In this document: positions 54,719 to 64,000 of the stretch, piece after piece
Position numbering within the stretch: position 1 is the first letter of the stretch
How the letters are laid out: the number at the start of each line of letters is the position of its first letter
Source: Candidula unifasciata
Lineage: Eukaryota; Mollusca; Gastropoda; Stylommatophora; Geomitridae
NCBI GenBank assembly: GCA_905116865.2
Contig: CAJHNH020001158.1
Span: forward strand, 649,591-713,590
Reading direction: 5' to 3'
DNA length: 64,000 nt
Notes under the pieces: model-generated
The model's database searches: none
Told to the model about the DNA's origin: nothing
The model's input: only the letters and a program-made list of their open reading frames with translations
Program-made: the position numbers and the translations under genes

Positions 54719-55069
54719 GTTGGCCAGTTGAAGCAGTCTAAAATTCATAATGGATTGAGTAACACCCCCCACCCCCTCGCTCAAGGCCTCCACCCTATGT
54801 TTTCTTTGTATCGGCATCTCTGAATGTGTGTGTGTCTGAAGCCTTGTCTATGAAGCAAGCGATGACAGACAGCAGTATCTGTCTGGTCTTCAAGCCACAA
54901 AAATTGTAATCTTCCATGGAGAAATACAGAAATTCATCACCCGTTATGGATTCTACAAAGACTTGTTATTCAGCGAATTCACAAATGACAAGGGCGTGTG
55001 TCAGGATGAAGGGAGACGAGACAAACGAAAGTAGCTCTACCAGTCAGATTACAAAATATTGTTTTCGGC

Positions 55070-55299
55070 TCACGTTCTTGTCTTTCCAGTTGTCTAATCC
55101 TCAGTTTTCTCTTTCCCTTTCTCCCCCTCCTTTCTACGTGTCTCACTTTCTCTTTCTTGTCTTTCTTCTTCTTTCAGGTTAGCTAATGTTTATCTTTCTC
55201 ACTGTAACTCTTTTTCTCTTTTGTCTCATCCTTTTTCCAGTGATCCTATGCTTATTTTCTCTCTTTATCTCTCTCTGTTGTGTTTTCTCTTCTTTCCAC

Positions 55300-55340
<41 letters not shown>

Positions 55341-55506
55341 CTCTTTTACATATCTCTCAGTCTATCTGTCTCTGTCTTCTGCCCTATCTTTTGCCATTAA
55401 TCTTCTTTCCAGTTATATTCTCACCTCTCTCTCTCTGTTTTCCTCCTATCCTCTCCGCGGTCACTATATTCTTCCTCGTCTTTCTTGTCTTTCCTCTTCT
55501 TTCCAC

Positions 55507-55549
<43 letters not shown>

Positions 55550-55722
55550 ATATCTCTCAGTCTATCTGTCTCTGTCTTCTGCCCTATCTTTTGCCATTAA
55601 TCTTCTTTCCAGTTATATTCTCACCTCTCTCTCTCTGTTTTCCTCCTATCCTCTCCGCGGTCACTATATTCTTCCTCGTCTTTCTTGTCTTTCCTCTTTT
55701 TTCCACGAATCTCTTTGTCATA

Positions 55723-55775
<53 letters not shown>

Positions 55776-55932
55776 AATCGCTTCCCACCTCTCTTTCTCC
55801 CCTTTGTCTCCCCTTCTATTCATGTTTTCCTATTTTCATCTCATGCTCTTTCTTTCTGTCATCTTTTCGATTATCATATTGTACACCTCCCTATCTCTCT
55901 TGTCTTCCTTTATTTTCAAATTATCATCTTTC

Positions 55933-55994
<62 letters not shown>

Positions 55995-56327
55995 CTTCGC
56001 TTTCTCTGAAATCTCCCTCTGCTTCTCTCTGTCCCTCTTTCTCCCTCTTCTTTTCCCTCCTATTCCTGTTATCATATTCTCATCTCTCTCTCACTCTCTC
56101 TCTTATCTTGCTTTTCGCCATCTTTCCAGTTATCCTATTATTCATTATCTCACTATATTTTGTTTCTCCTCATTTTCCTATAATCTTATTCTCATATATA
56201 TATATATGTGTGTGTGTATATATATATATATATGTCTATATCTATATCTATATATATATATCTTTCTCGTGTCTTTCCTTCTCTTCCCAGGTCTCTCTCT
56301 CTCTCTCAAATCTCTATTTACAGTTAT

Positions 56328-56367
<40 letters not shown>

Positions 56368-56473
56368 TGCCTCTTTTAATGTCTTCACTTTTCTTTGAAG
56401 TTCTCACACATCCTTTACTTTCCCTGTCTTTATATCCTTGCCAGTTGAATAACTCCCCATCTAACCTTCTCGT

Positions 56474-56524
<51 letters not shown>

Positions 56525-56575
56525 TATTTCTCTTAGTCTTCCCTCCTCCGTTCACCGTAACATCGTTTCCTTTAT
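55070..56575. repeat. 1.5-kb CT-rich low-complexity tract
   Basis: Pyrimidine-rich sequence with (CT)n blocks at 55305-55335, 55508-55543, 55725-55773, 55937-55990 and 56478-56517, (TA)n and (CA)n at 56199-56262 and 56333-56362. Long open frames here (up to 397 codons, Leu/Ser-rich) follow from base composition and are not genes. Confidence 0.9.
55341..55705. repeat. 200-bp tandem duplication within the CT tract
   Basis: CTCTTTTACATATCTCTCAG and the next about 150 bp, including GTTTTCCTCCTATCCTCTCC and GCGGTCACTATATTCTTCCT, recur exactly 200 bp later (55541) with almost no change. Confidence 0.9.
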
Positions 56576-56777
56576 GTTAACGTAACGACAACATTTGAAC
56601 ACTCTTGGGGATTCACTTTAGTGCCATTTTATGAGTGGTCCTAAGGGTTTCGGGTGGTGAAAGAGTAACCAACAATTCCTCAAATGGTTTATGCATTGAT
56701 TCCATTCTTCTGGAAGCTTCTAAGACTTTCTTCATCTTTGGGAGGTGAGAAGAAGGGGGGGGGGGGAAGGGTTATGT

Positions 56778-56900
56778 AGGCTAGTTATACCCCACCAGGA
56801 CATCACACAAGCGATAAACACCCGGGGACACAAGGTGCCACCATGCGGATGATGATCACCCGTAGAGTGGTTCCGGAAACCGTTAGGCTACATTTATGAC
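56778..56900 (-). mobile_element. Dispersed repeat R3, first part (interrupted)
   Basis: ACCCCACCAGGACATCACAC, AAGCGATAAACACCCGGGGA and GGTTCCGGAAACCGTTAGGC are the reverse complement of R3. It continues after the SINE at 57031. Confidence 0.75.
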
Positions 56901-57030
56901 GGGAGTCGCCGTGACAGAGCGGCCAGACTCGAGCCGCGGATCGGAAGGTCGTGGGTTCGCTCCCTGGCGTGGAATAAAAAAGGTCCGCATAAAGGCGTGG
57001 AAAAGGGTCCTTTATTTTTTCTTCAAACAT
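56901..57030 (+). mobile_element. Short tRNA-headed SINE (S1-related), complete insertion
   Basis: This 130-bp unit is flanked by ATTTATGAC (56892-56900 and 57031-57039). The head GGGAGTCGCCGTGACAGAGC has A-box features, and GGTCGTGGGTTCGCTCCC holds a B box. The tail GGCGTGGAAAAGGGTCCTTT matches the S1 tail, but the S1 body is missing. It splits an R3 copy. Confidence 0.85.
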
Positions 57031-57132
57031 ATTTATGACCCTGCTATAATTAGGGCCCTTATCAAAGGCCAGGGTAGGGCTTTAAAATACCGAAAAATTG
57101 TATCCCACATGAGGACAACTTATCGTCAATAA
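57031..57132 (-). mobile_element. Dispersed repeat R3, second part
   Basis: GACCCTGCTATAATTAGGGC, CCTTATCAAAGGCCAGGGTA and GGGCTTTAAAATACC, then ATTGTATCCCACATGAGGAC, the reverse complement of the R3 start. Confidence 0.7.
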
Positions 57133-57249
57133 ATATAATTTTGGGAGAGAAAGGGGGGGGGGGCCGCAGTTATCTCTCCATGGAGCATAGGCACATAACA
57201 AACTGCTAGTCAGTCACATTACTTCCGTTTGCAGTTGTTTCCCCTTTCA

Positions 57250-57470
57250 TCATCATCCTCATGTAGCAGACCCTTTGCAGAACGTCGCTCTCATCACGGT
57301 CTCTCGCCAGCTCTCCCGCCTCGTGTACTTTCGTAGTCAAGAAGTCACTTATATTTTATGCCTATCTTGGTACTGGTCGGCCCCTACCCCTGCTTCCTCG
57401 TACCATGCCTTCTGTTATTATTTTTTTCCAATCCGCTGTGGCGCTTTCTTGCTTGTTCATTTTTAGTTTG
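57250..57470 (-). mobile_element. nLTR-D 3' end
   Basis: CATCATCATCCTCATGTAGC, AGACCCTTTGCAGAACGTCG and CGCCAGCTCTCCCGCCTCGT match 18820-19020. Confidence 0.75.
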
Positions 57471-57530
57471 GAGCCCCGGTAGCATAGTGGTTAGATGCTC
57501 ACCTACCGATTCGAAGACAAAAGGTTAAAA
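57468..57530 (+). mobile_element. tRNA-like SINE head
   Basis: GGAGCCCCGGTAGCATAGTG then GTTAGATGCTCACC is an A-box region. The B-box side (GACAAAAGGTTAAAATGC) is decayed. Confidence 0.45.
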
Positions 57531-57589
57531 TGCACAGCTCTCTCTGTGTGTGTGTGAGTTCCATTTCCCCCTTGGAGAGTAAAACAAAC

Positions 57590-57690
57590 CAACGCTTGAT
57601 GCCTCCCCAACAAGCATTTCGTATGGCAACCTTTGAAGTCGGAGTGCATTTGCCTGAAGGCAAGGAACCAACAGTCTGCATTATATTACG
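57590..57690 (+). mobile_element. Dispersed repeat R1 fragment
   Basis: ACCTTTGAAGTCGGAGTGCA, then GCAAGGAACCAACAGTCTGC. Confidence 0.6.
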
Positions 57691-57830
57691 TAAATTTTCA
57701 GTGATTACAACAGGTTTTAGTTTCCTTCTTCTCATAATATGATCACAAAATGATGATCGTCTGTTTCTGATGTTTGTGATAAGCTGTTTTTTGAGTTTTC
57801 GAAGTTTTAGATGGCTATTCTGGAATGCAT
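57690..57830 (-). mobile_element. nLTR-G fragment
   Basis: TTCCTTCTTCTCATAATATG, then GATGATCGTCTGTTTCTGAT and GTTTGTGATAAGCTGT match 46415-46490. Confidence 0.5.
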
Positions 57831-57844
57831 TTGTGTGTGTTTTA

Positions 57845-58002
57845 AAGCCACATCCGGGCTGTTTTCAGGGACTTTATATAACCTAACGGTTGAACAAGGT
57901 TTCTTGGGCCCTGTCCCCGGGTTATCCTCATCCGTATGGTGGCACCTGGTGGCGCCGGGTGTTTATCGCTCGGTGTGATGGCCCGGTGAGGTTAAACGTC
58001 AG
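57845..58002 (+). mobile_element. Dispersed repeat R3, 3' half
   Basis: GCCACATCCGGGCTGTTTTC, GGGTTATCCTCATCCGTATG and GTGTTTATCGCTCGGTGTGA. Confidence 0.65.
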
Positions 58003-58330
58003 TCAGTTTGAGGGTTTGCCTCTTTCATAATATCTGGTTTGCTCTTTTTGGCAGTCCAAGGCATTCCTCAGATTTCTTCTGTAAAACTAGCAAAACGAAG
58101 ACTATCTCTGTAATCTCTCTTTGTCAGGTAAGACCAGAAAGAGAATTCACAAGAGCAAAATAAATTCTGTCTTGACAAACAGAAGTGAATCATGTTATAT
58201 TTGACGATTCGTGAAAAAATAGTAGGAAGCGGCAGAGAAAATTTTTTAGACGAATAATTAGAAAAACCTGGACAGAGAAAAAAAAAAAAGAAGTGAAGAA
58301 ACTGACCCACAAAGAGACACTACATCAGAA

Positions 58331-58383
58331 AAGAAGAAGAAGAAGAAGAAGAAGAAGAAGAAGAAGAAGAAGAAGAAGAAGAA
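58331..58383. repeat. (GAA)n microsatellite
   Basis: About 17 GAA units. Confidence 0.95.
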
Positions 58384-58389
58384 AGAGAG

Positions 58390-59000
58390 CAGGAGGAGGG
58401 AACAGAGAAATCATAGATCAGTGTTGAAAAGCTAAATATCTTAACTAAACTATTCGTTTTTTAAAGCCCTAACCTAACATAACAACATCCGTCGAATCTA
58501 AACAAAAGAATATATCCCACAATGCAGCAACAGACAATTGATCCCGTCTTTCCTGTCCCAGCACCAAGCTCAGTTCAAGCCTAAACGAACCTCGTCCGGT
58601 GGAAACAGCCGGGTTTTAACTTGACTGACATTAATCCCTTACCCTCCACTTTTGACTGGCATTAGTATACAAACTCTTGGAGAGAAACGCCGAGCTGCAT
58701 ATTTTATTGTGCACCTGGGAGGCAGGCTTGCTCAGTGAGAAAGTATACAAATGGAGACAGGAAGTGGTGCCTGCAGAATTCACGGTAGATCCAGTCGGTA
58801 GTGGCGAACTCGCCTGGCCGTCAGTTGGTAAACTTGTGTTGTGCATGACCGGGGCTGTCGTAAGGGTATGTGCAACATGTGCAGCTGCACAGAGCGCAGT
58901 GCTAAACTAAGGCATAAGTTAAGTAAGCGACAGCTAGGGTTTCACAATCTGTAGCGACCTTACACAAATTTCCCTGTTTTTACAATGCAATTTTCGTTTA
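58390..59000. other. No gene recognised
   Basis: Apparently unique sequence of balanced composition. Opposing short frames at 58631-58910 show no splice sites or motifs that I recognise. It could be an untranslated or regulatory stretch. Confidence 0.35.
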
Positions 59001-59007
59001 AAATATT

Positions 59008-59032
59008 AAAATATATATATATATATATATAT
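59008..59032. repeat. (TA)n microsatellite
   Basis: About twelve TA units. Confidence 0.9.
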
Positions 59033-59218
59033 TTCTAGACATTTTCCAGTTTTATTAACATTATTTTGAATATATTATCTCAGAATAATTAAAAAAAAAA
59101 AAAAAAATTCTAACTTGTCGTAACCTATTTAAATTGAATAAAATAATCATCTTGATACGGGTCAACTTCCACCTTTTATTAACTTACCTTTGTTTAAAAA
59201 GTAATTTGAGATTACCTG

Positions 59219-59446
59219 TTATAATTTAAAATGGTAGGGACATTTGGCCCTCTCTGGTGTCATACCACCATGTCCTGCTGCTTTCCCCAGCTTAATCTTC
59301 ACAATAGCTGCCTTCAGTTCTTCCATCTTAATTGTATTATTCCCACGGATGATTGTTTTCTTCTCCGTTATTTGCAGGACATGACTTTCCTCAGCGCTGA
59401 GGAGATCTGAGAAGTATTGTTTACATCTGTCCATTATTATTTTTTT

Positions 59447-59483
<37 letters not shown>

Positions 59484-59650
59484 ATGGGGGGGAAAAAGGG
59501 GGGAAGTAGATCCCCTTCCTGGTCTTTTCTGAACTTCAGCGAGCACTTCTCCTTCCTCGTGTTTTTAAGGGTCTTATAGAACATTTTTTGATGCTCTCTA
59601 CATTCTTGTCCAACTTTTCTCCAAACTATTTCCATAATTTATGTTTTGCA
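59219..59650 (-). mobile_element. Non-LTR fragment: region before the reverse transcriptase
   Basis: The minus frame contains CREHQKMFYKTLKNTRKEK, then MDRCKQYFSDLLSAEESHV and MEELKAAIVKIKLGKAAGHG (K-x-G-K-A-A/P-G-x-D/G motif). It is interrupted by a 35-base G run with G-rich flank (59448-59510) that reads as Pro. The palm is missing. Confidence 0.65.
59448..59482. repeat. Poly-G run of 35
   Basis: The longest homopolymer in the window, followed by further G-rich sequence to 59505. It sits in a retroelement frame, so length or content may be a sequencing artefact. Confidence 0.9.
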
Positions 59651-59975
59651 CTAAGCACTATATTTTGTTTGTCTGTGTTCTAAGTGTCAAATATGGTTTG
59701 TATTTCTTTGTAAGTTCAGTAAAAGTCTATTTTGCAAGACTTTAGAACGTATTGACCCAGTGTGGGTTTCTGGGCCCCATTTTGAGAAACAAGGAATAAA
59801 CCTGCTGTCCCCCAACAAAAGCAAAACACACAAAAACACACATAAGGTTAAAGGTGACCAATGGGACGAATGCTGAAATCGAAAGTGTTGGGCCTAAACG
59901 TACAGATACGATAACAGAGCTGTAAACCAGAACACACGGTACCAGCCATTAAGGGCGAAATCATAATAATAGTCA

Positions 59976-60121
59976 AAAAGAAGAAAAAGAAGAAGAAAAA
60001 GAAGAAGAAGAAGAAGAAGAAAAAGAAGAAAAAGAAGAAGAAGAACGAGAAGAAGAAGAAGAACGAGAAGAAGAAGAAGAAGAGGAAAAATTAAAAGAAG
60101 AAGAAGAAGAAGAAGAAGAAG
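59976..60121. repeat. (AAG)n tract, imperfect
   Basis: About 48 AAG-type triplets with AAA and CGA variants, followed by (AAT)n at 60140-60162. Confidence 0.93.
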
Positions 60122-60551
60122 GGGAGGAGGTTAATAACAGCAATAATAATAATAATAATAATACAAACAGCACACACACAAATATGATAAAGCAGACGCT
60201 GGTGGCGATAACGATTCTAATTGTCGGGAAAACCCTGATAGATCATCATTAGATCTCCTTTCCGCACAATTTATCACTGAAAGCTGTAGGAGAAAACCTT
60301 TATGAAGGAGCTCACACACCGATTTCCATCTTACGCTTGTGTTGTGCATTATCAACGTCAATTATTTCTGCGATTTCTGTTTTTTAACATCAATTATGTA
60401 TGGACATTGAAACTTCTGGGCCAGATCATTTCTGTAATGAGTGTTTTATTTCCCTTTATATTCTACATTAAATTAAATAGGATTTTTCTTCTTCTTGTTT
60501 TTGTTATTCTTGTTTTTGTTATTGTTCTCCTCATTCTCTTCCGTCTGCTTC

Positions 60552-60810
<259 letters not shown>

Positions 60811-60829
60811 GCTGAAATTACCCCTTCAC

Positions 60830-61370
60830 CGTCACCATACAAGGATACATTTTATTGAGATGCCAACAAGTTCAAAGTGTCTCTGCTTGTTTATATATAT
60901 ATACATACACTTATTTATCTATACATATATATAGTCTAACTAAGTAAGCAGAAAAAAAGTCACAGAAGATAGTATATTACTAACAACTATATATAATAGA
61001 GAAATAAACTTATAAACATGTATTAATAGGTACTCATAGCTGAAAACAGAAAGTTAAAATGACAGACAAGACAATGTAAAAATCGAAGGCTATAGTGTCC
61101 TTGCCAGAATTTGAACCTGTCATCTTCAAGTAACTACAGAGCCTCGCTGCAGAAATTAGTGTCCGGAGACGCATGATCAGCTAGACACCTCAAGCACAAA
61201 CGTGCGAGAACTATTCTTAGCCCGGCTTGTCAAAACAGACGAGGGTTCTTAATTTATAACATACCCCAAACACGAAATCCCCGTGGGACATCCACCGCTG
61301 ACGTGACAGTCCATTATTTCAAGGGGTGCAAGTGTGCTGTTGTTTGGTGTTTTTTTTTTTTTAGTGTTTA
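60830..61370. other. No gene recognised; possible tRNA-like SINE head on the minus strand
   Basis: Around 61090-61160 the complement reads CAGGTTCAAATTCTGGCAAG (B-box-like) after an A-box-like GCGAGGCTCTGTAGTTACTT. The rest is unremarkable AT-rich sequence with (TA)n near 60895-60930. Confidence 0.35.
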
Positions 61371-61390
61371 TCTAGTGTATTCTAATTCAA

Positions 61391-61415
61391 CCCTAACCCT
61401 AACCCTAACCCTAAA
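61391..61415. repeat. Interstitial telomere-like repeat (CCCTAA)4
   Basis: Four units of CCCTAA, the complement of the animal telomere repeat TTAGGG. A two-unit copy lies at 3880-3891. Confidence 0.85.
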
Positions 61416-62144
61416 CCTGGCTGTAGATAAATCGCGAGAAACTACAACCTGAAAACCCTAGAATTTATTGGGATTGTCTCCCGTGACGTAGTCGTGACGT
61501 CAGGGGTAAGTTATAAATTAAGTACCCAAACGAGAAAAAACAAAAACAAAGGAAAACTCAAGATAAAGAAGAGGACCCAGAGACAAACTAGCACTGACCG
61601 GGCTCTCGTGTCAGTGACAGTAACATAAAACCATCTCCACAAATTGAACGATTCGCCGTCACTATTTTATGTTCTATCCCAAACATAATCCGACTTTCTC
61701 TTTTTTCCCGCCAAAGTGTTCGCGGACTTGACAATCAGGTATGACAGGGACGTCAATGGTTGTCCAGTTTTATTACTCACGACAGTCCAGCAATCAAATT
61801 ACGGCCACTTATAAAACTCCTGTAAACAGACCTCTCTTTGTTTAAGAAAGATTTGCGACTCTCAGAGGAGATTTTTGGGGAGTATCTATTGCCAGGGAAA
61901 AAGCCGTTCTTTACTGGCTGTTTATGTAGTAAATTCTTAAAGTGGGGCTTGCTTTGGTCTGGAATTGCTTCCGTTTGTTTAAGCATTGTCTGTGTTTTGC
62001 GAAGACTGTATTCAGTGGCACTGACACAAAGAAAACTTTGGCGGCGTCAGCCTTCTACCACCCCTTTTACCCTTTTACACATTTTCTAGGGGGTGTGTAG
62101 GCTTATGGCGCTTAGGCCCCGATTATGCCGGTAATATATATATA

Positions 62145-62345
62145 TATATCATTAAGTGCCTTGTCGACTACACTGGGAGATCATGCCTCATTACAATGTG
62201 TGATCTGTAACTGTGTGTGTTTTAGTTCTAGTGTTCAAACCCTTCAGTGCCACAATAAAAGGCTGTCAAAAATTTTCTCGCGCTGTCTTTATCTGTCTCT
62301 TTTTCCACAAATCTTCCCAGCAGTCACAACATGTATCATTCATGT
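62145..62345 (-). mobile_element. nLTR-G 3' end
   Basis: TCATTAAGTGCCTTGTCGAC, GTTCAAACCCTTCAGTGCCA and TTTTTCCACAAATCTTCCCA match 22680-22890 and 46310-46400. Confidence 0.65.
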
Positions 62346-62379
62346 ATATATATATATATATATTAATAAAAATCTTAAT

Positions 62380-62520
62380 TTTCCGATGTTGTAATCCCTA
62401 AACTCGGAAACTACTGAACCGATTGATTTCAAATTTGCACACAACGTTGCCTTCGACTCCAAGCGTGATTTTTTGTCAGAAAATCGCACAAACCACGAAT
62501 GACGTAGCTCCAGCAACGGT
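62380..62520. mobile_element. Possible Helitron-related fragment
   Basis: CTCGGAAACTACTGAACCGA followed by TTGATTTCAAATTTGCACAC resembles a motif I know from Helitron-type non-autonomous elements in other invertebrates (A-A-C-T-A-C-T-G-A/G-x-C-C-G-A-T-T). Helitron termini were not identified. Confidence 0.35.
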
Positions 62521-62644
62521 CAAATCATTATTTGTTTCGTTGCCGGCCCGAATTTCTTTTTAGTTGATTGGTCTTTTTTTTTTGGGTGCCAAGCTCTTAT
62601 TGAACTTTGCATTATTATATAATCTCATTTCCACTATTCTGTTC

Positions 62645-62722
62645 GAGTGTTTGGTAGCGTAGTTGGTAATTATTTTGTTTATCATGCGGGTGACCCACGT
62701 TCGATTCCCCGCTCGGTGATAT
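62645..62722 (+). mobile_element. tRNA-like SINE head
   Basis: GTGTTTGGTAGCGTAGTTGG (A box), then GCGGGTGACCCACGTTCGAT and TCCCC (B box). A second, poorer copy is at 62965-63035 (GCGGGTGACCGGTGTTCGAT). Each is followed by an R2 block. Confidence 0.6.
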
Positions 62723-62739
62723 AATGTTTTTTTTTTTTG

Positions 62740-62960
62740 AGCCCCTTACTGGGCGGCTGGCCCGTTGTGTTGTGGTTTATGGCTAGGCTGCGATATCTAC
62801 GCCTTTTTCGGTTTTGGGGGTTTACAGCTAGCCTGCGACAGCGGCGACGTGATGCTCAATGGTCATGTCACGGGTATTCTTCGTTTGCCCTCGAGAGAGC
62901 CGTTGGCACGTTGTGTTGTGGTTTACAGCTAGGCTGCGATATCTGACCTAAACTCTTCAG
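62740..62960 (-). mobile_element. Two tandem partial R2 copies
   Basis: GTTGTGTTGTGGTTTATGGC, then TAGGCTGCGATATCTACGCC, recurs at 62910 as GTTGTGTTGTGGTTTACAGC, then TAGGCTGCGATATCTG. Confidence 0.65.
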
Positions 62961-62964
62961 TCTT

Positions 62965-63035
62965 TGATAGTATAGTTCTAAGTATTCCATCCTTCACGCG
63001 GGTGACCGGTGTTCGATTCACCAATGTGTGATAAT
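62965..63035 (+). mobile_element. tRNA-like SINE head, second copy
   Basis: GCGGGTGACCGGTGTTCGAT and TCACC form a B box; the A-box side is weaker. It is spaced like the 62645 copy relative to R2. Confidence 0.5.
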
Positions 63036-63054
63036 TGTTCTGTTTTCCTTAAAA

Positions 63055-63165
63055 GGGCGGTTGCCACGTTGTGTTGTGGGTTACAGCTAGGCTGGGATAT
63101 CTGCGCCTTTCGCCCAAAGACATCTGATTTCAGTTAAGTCACAATTAGCCTCCCTGCAACACTTC
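63055..63165 (-). mobile_element. Dispersed repeat R2, 3' part
   Basis: CACGTTGTGTTGTGGGTTAC, AGCTAGGCTGGGATATCTGC and GACATCTGATTTCAGTTAAG. Confidence 0.65.
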
Positions 63166-63473
63166 TCAATCAAAAACTATTCGGCCATGACAGAAACCTA
63201 AGACGGCGTACAGTCCAGTTTGGTTGGTGGACACGGATGCCAAGGTCAGTTAAAAATCGCTTTTTCGAAAAGGGAGAGATGACGGGTGCGGTTTTTTTTT
63301 TCTCTCCTCTATTCATGAGTAAAGTGTACTTTTCACTGTGCGTTCCATCATTGGTTACGTGATGAAGTTTTTTTTTATTTCTATGTAGGGGCAACATTAA
63401 ACTAGATAGTCTGCGGCGACAGCAGGCGGCGCTAACTCCTCTTTTCTACACCAACCTACACAGACTAGTGACA

Positions 63474-63500
63474 GTTGTTGTTGTTGTTGTTGTTGTTGTG
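63474..63500. repeat. (GTT)n microsatellite
   Basis: Nine GTT units. Confidence 0.9.
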
Positions 63501-63692
63501 ATGGTGATTGTAGGGTTTTCAGTTATGGTATGGATGGGTGAGTGGCGCTGTTTAAATGGCACATTTATTCTCTGTCAGTTAAAAGCTACCCATTTAATCT
63601 GGTGGACACGGGTCCAAGGTCAATTTAGTTTTTCAATATTTCGCACTGGGACTTTCCTACCTTTAGAGAGGTTTTTGATTGGGGGTGGCTTC

Positions 63693-64000
63693 GGGGGGGG
63701 GGGGGGGGGGGGGGGGGGAGTTTGTCGACACGTTTGCTGAGAGGGCTTAAAATATTATTTTTTGGGGTTCTCTTTTTTTTAACTATTTTTTATTTTTTTA
63801 ATATGCCCGGGGTGATTTTTCAACCTACGTAGAGGGGGGTATGATTTGGGGAAAAAAAAAAAAAGGGGGGGGGGGGGGGGGGTTTTCAGGGCAAGTAAAA
63901 CTGGAGGAGCTTTAAAATTTTTTTAATTTTTTTTTATTTCTTAACCTTTCTTTTTAATAATTTTCCCCGGGGTTTTTTTAACCCCTTTGGAAGGGGTTTA
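63693..64000. other. Homopolymer-rich, probably low-quality end
   Basis: G runs at 63693-63718 and 63866-63882 (with A runs), many T runs and GGGG/CCCC blocks make up most of the last 300 bases. This differs from all other unique sequence here and looks like a read or contig end of poor accuracy. No feature is called. Confidence 0.6.

Noticed and set aside
55186..56379. 397-codon open frame
   Set aside because: Entirely within the CT-rich tract; Ser/Leu/Phe runs reflect base composition and both strands are open.
58631..58910. Opposing 71- and 77-codon frames
   Set aside because: No motif or splice support; antisense frames of equal length suggest chance.
62645..62722. Functional tRNA gene
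   Set aside because: A and B boxes are present but acceptor and anticodon stems do not pair; similar heads occur many times joined to SINE bodies.

Overview
The window is a stretch of an invertebrate animal genome. It is AT-rich, and spliced host exons sit in a dense background of decayed transposons, SINE-like repeats and microsatellites. No prokaryotic or organellar genes are present. The repeat mix (many non-LTR retrotransposon families, tRNA-headed SINEs, Tigger, piggyBac and hAT remnants) together with moderate protein divergence from vertebrates suggests a lophotrochozoan, most likely a mollusc. The species assignment is inference.

Two host genes are supported by splice sites, reading-frame phase and protein similarity. 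(1) On the minus strand, five exons between 14088 and 1343 encode the N-terminus and TRAF (MATH) domain of a USP7-type deubiquitinase; the catalytic domain lies beyond base 1. (2) On the plus strand, three exons (24831-25032, 35075-35356, 38559-38776) encode a complete 233-residue homologue of HAPSTR1 (human C16orf72), the partner of the ubiquitin ligase HUWE1. The two genes are divergent, with about 10.7 kb between their putative start codons. From memory, human USP7 and HAPSTR1 are also head-to-head neighbours at 16p13.2, so this looks like ancient conserved microsynteny between two ubiquitin/stress-pathway genes. This is the main biological result of the window.

Layout. 1-14.4 kb: USP7 5' half. 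Its introns hold SINEs, non-LTR relics, a 59-bp minisatellite and a piggyBac element with intact TTAA ends. 14.4-24.8 kb: the intergenic region, with a 2.3-kb non-LTR element on the minus strand, a Tigger element with TA duplications and a further non-LTR copy. 24.8-38.8 kb: HAPSTR1. Its 10-kb first intron holds a hAT element, a foldback MITE with 8-bp target duplications and a degraded reverse transcriptase; its second intron holds an 84-bp near-perfect hairpin. 38.8-64 kb: no host gene recognised. This part holds RNase H relics, an 18-copy 55-bp minisatellite, nested SINE insertions with clear target duplications, a non-LTR element with a C-terminal zinc finger, long CT, GAA and CTTT tracts, a short telomere-like array, and a homopolymer-rich end that may be poor-quality sequence.

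Informal family names are used below. nLTR-A to nLTR-G are RTE-like non-LTR families, and nLTR-H, -J and -K are families with RNase H or jockey-like character. S1 and S2 are tRNA-headed SINEs. R1, R2 and R3 are short dispersed repeats of uncertain origin. I could run no database search, so clade names are by motif recognition only.
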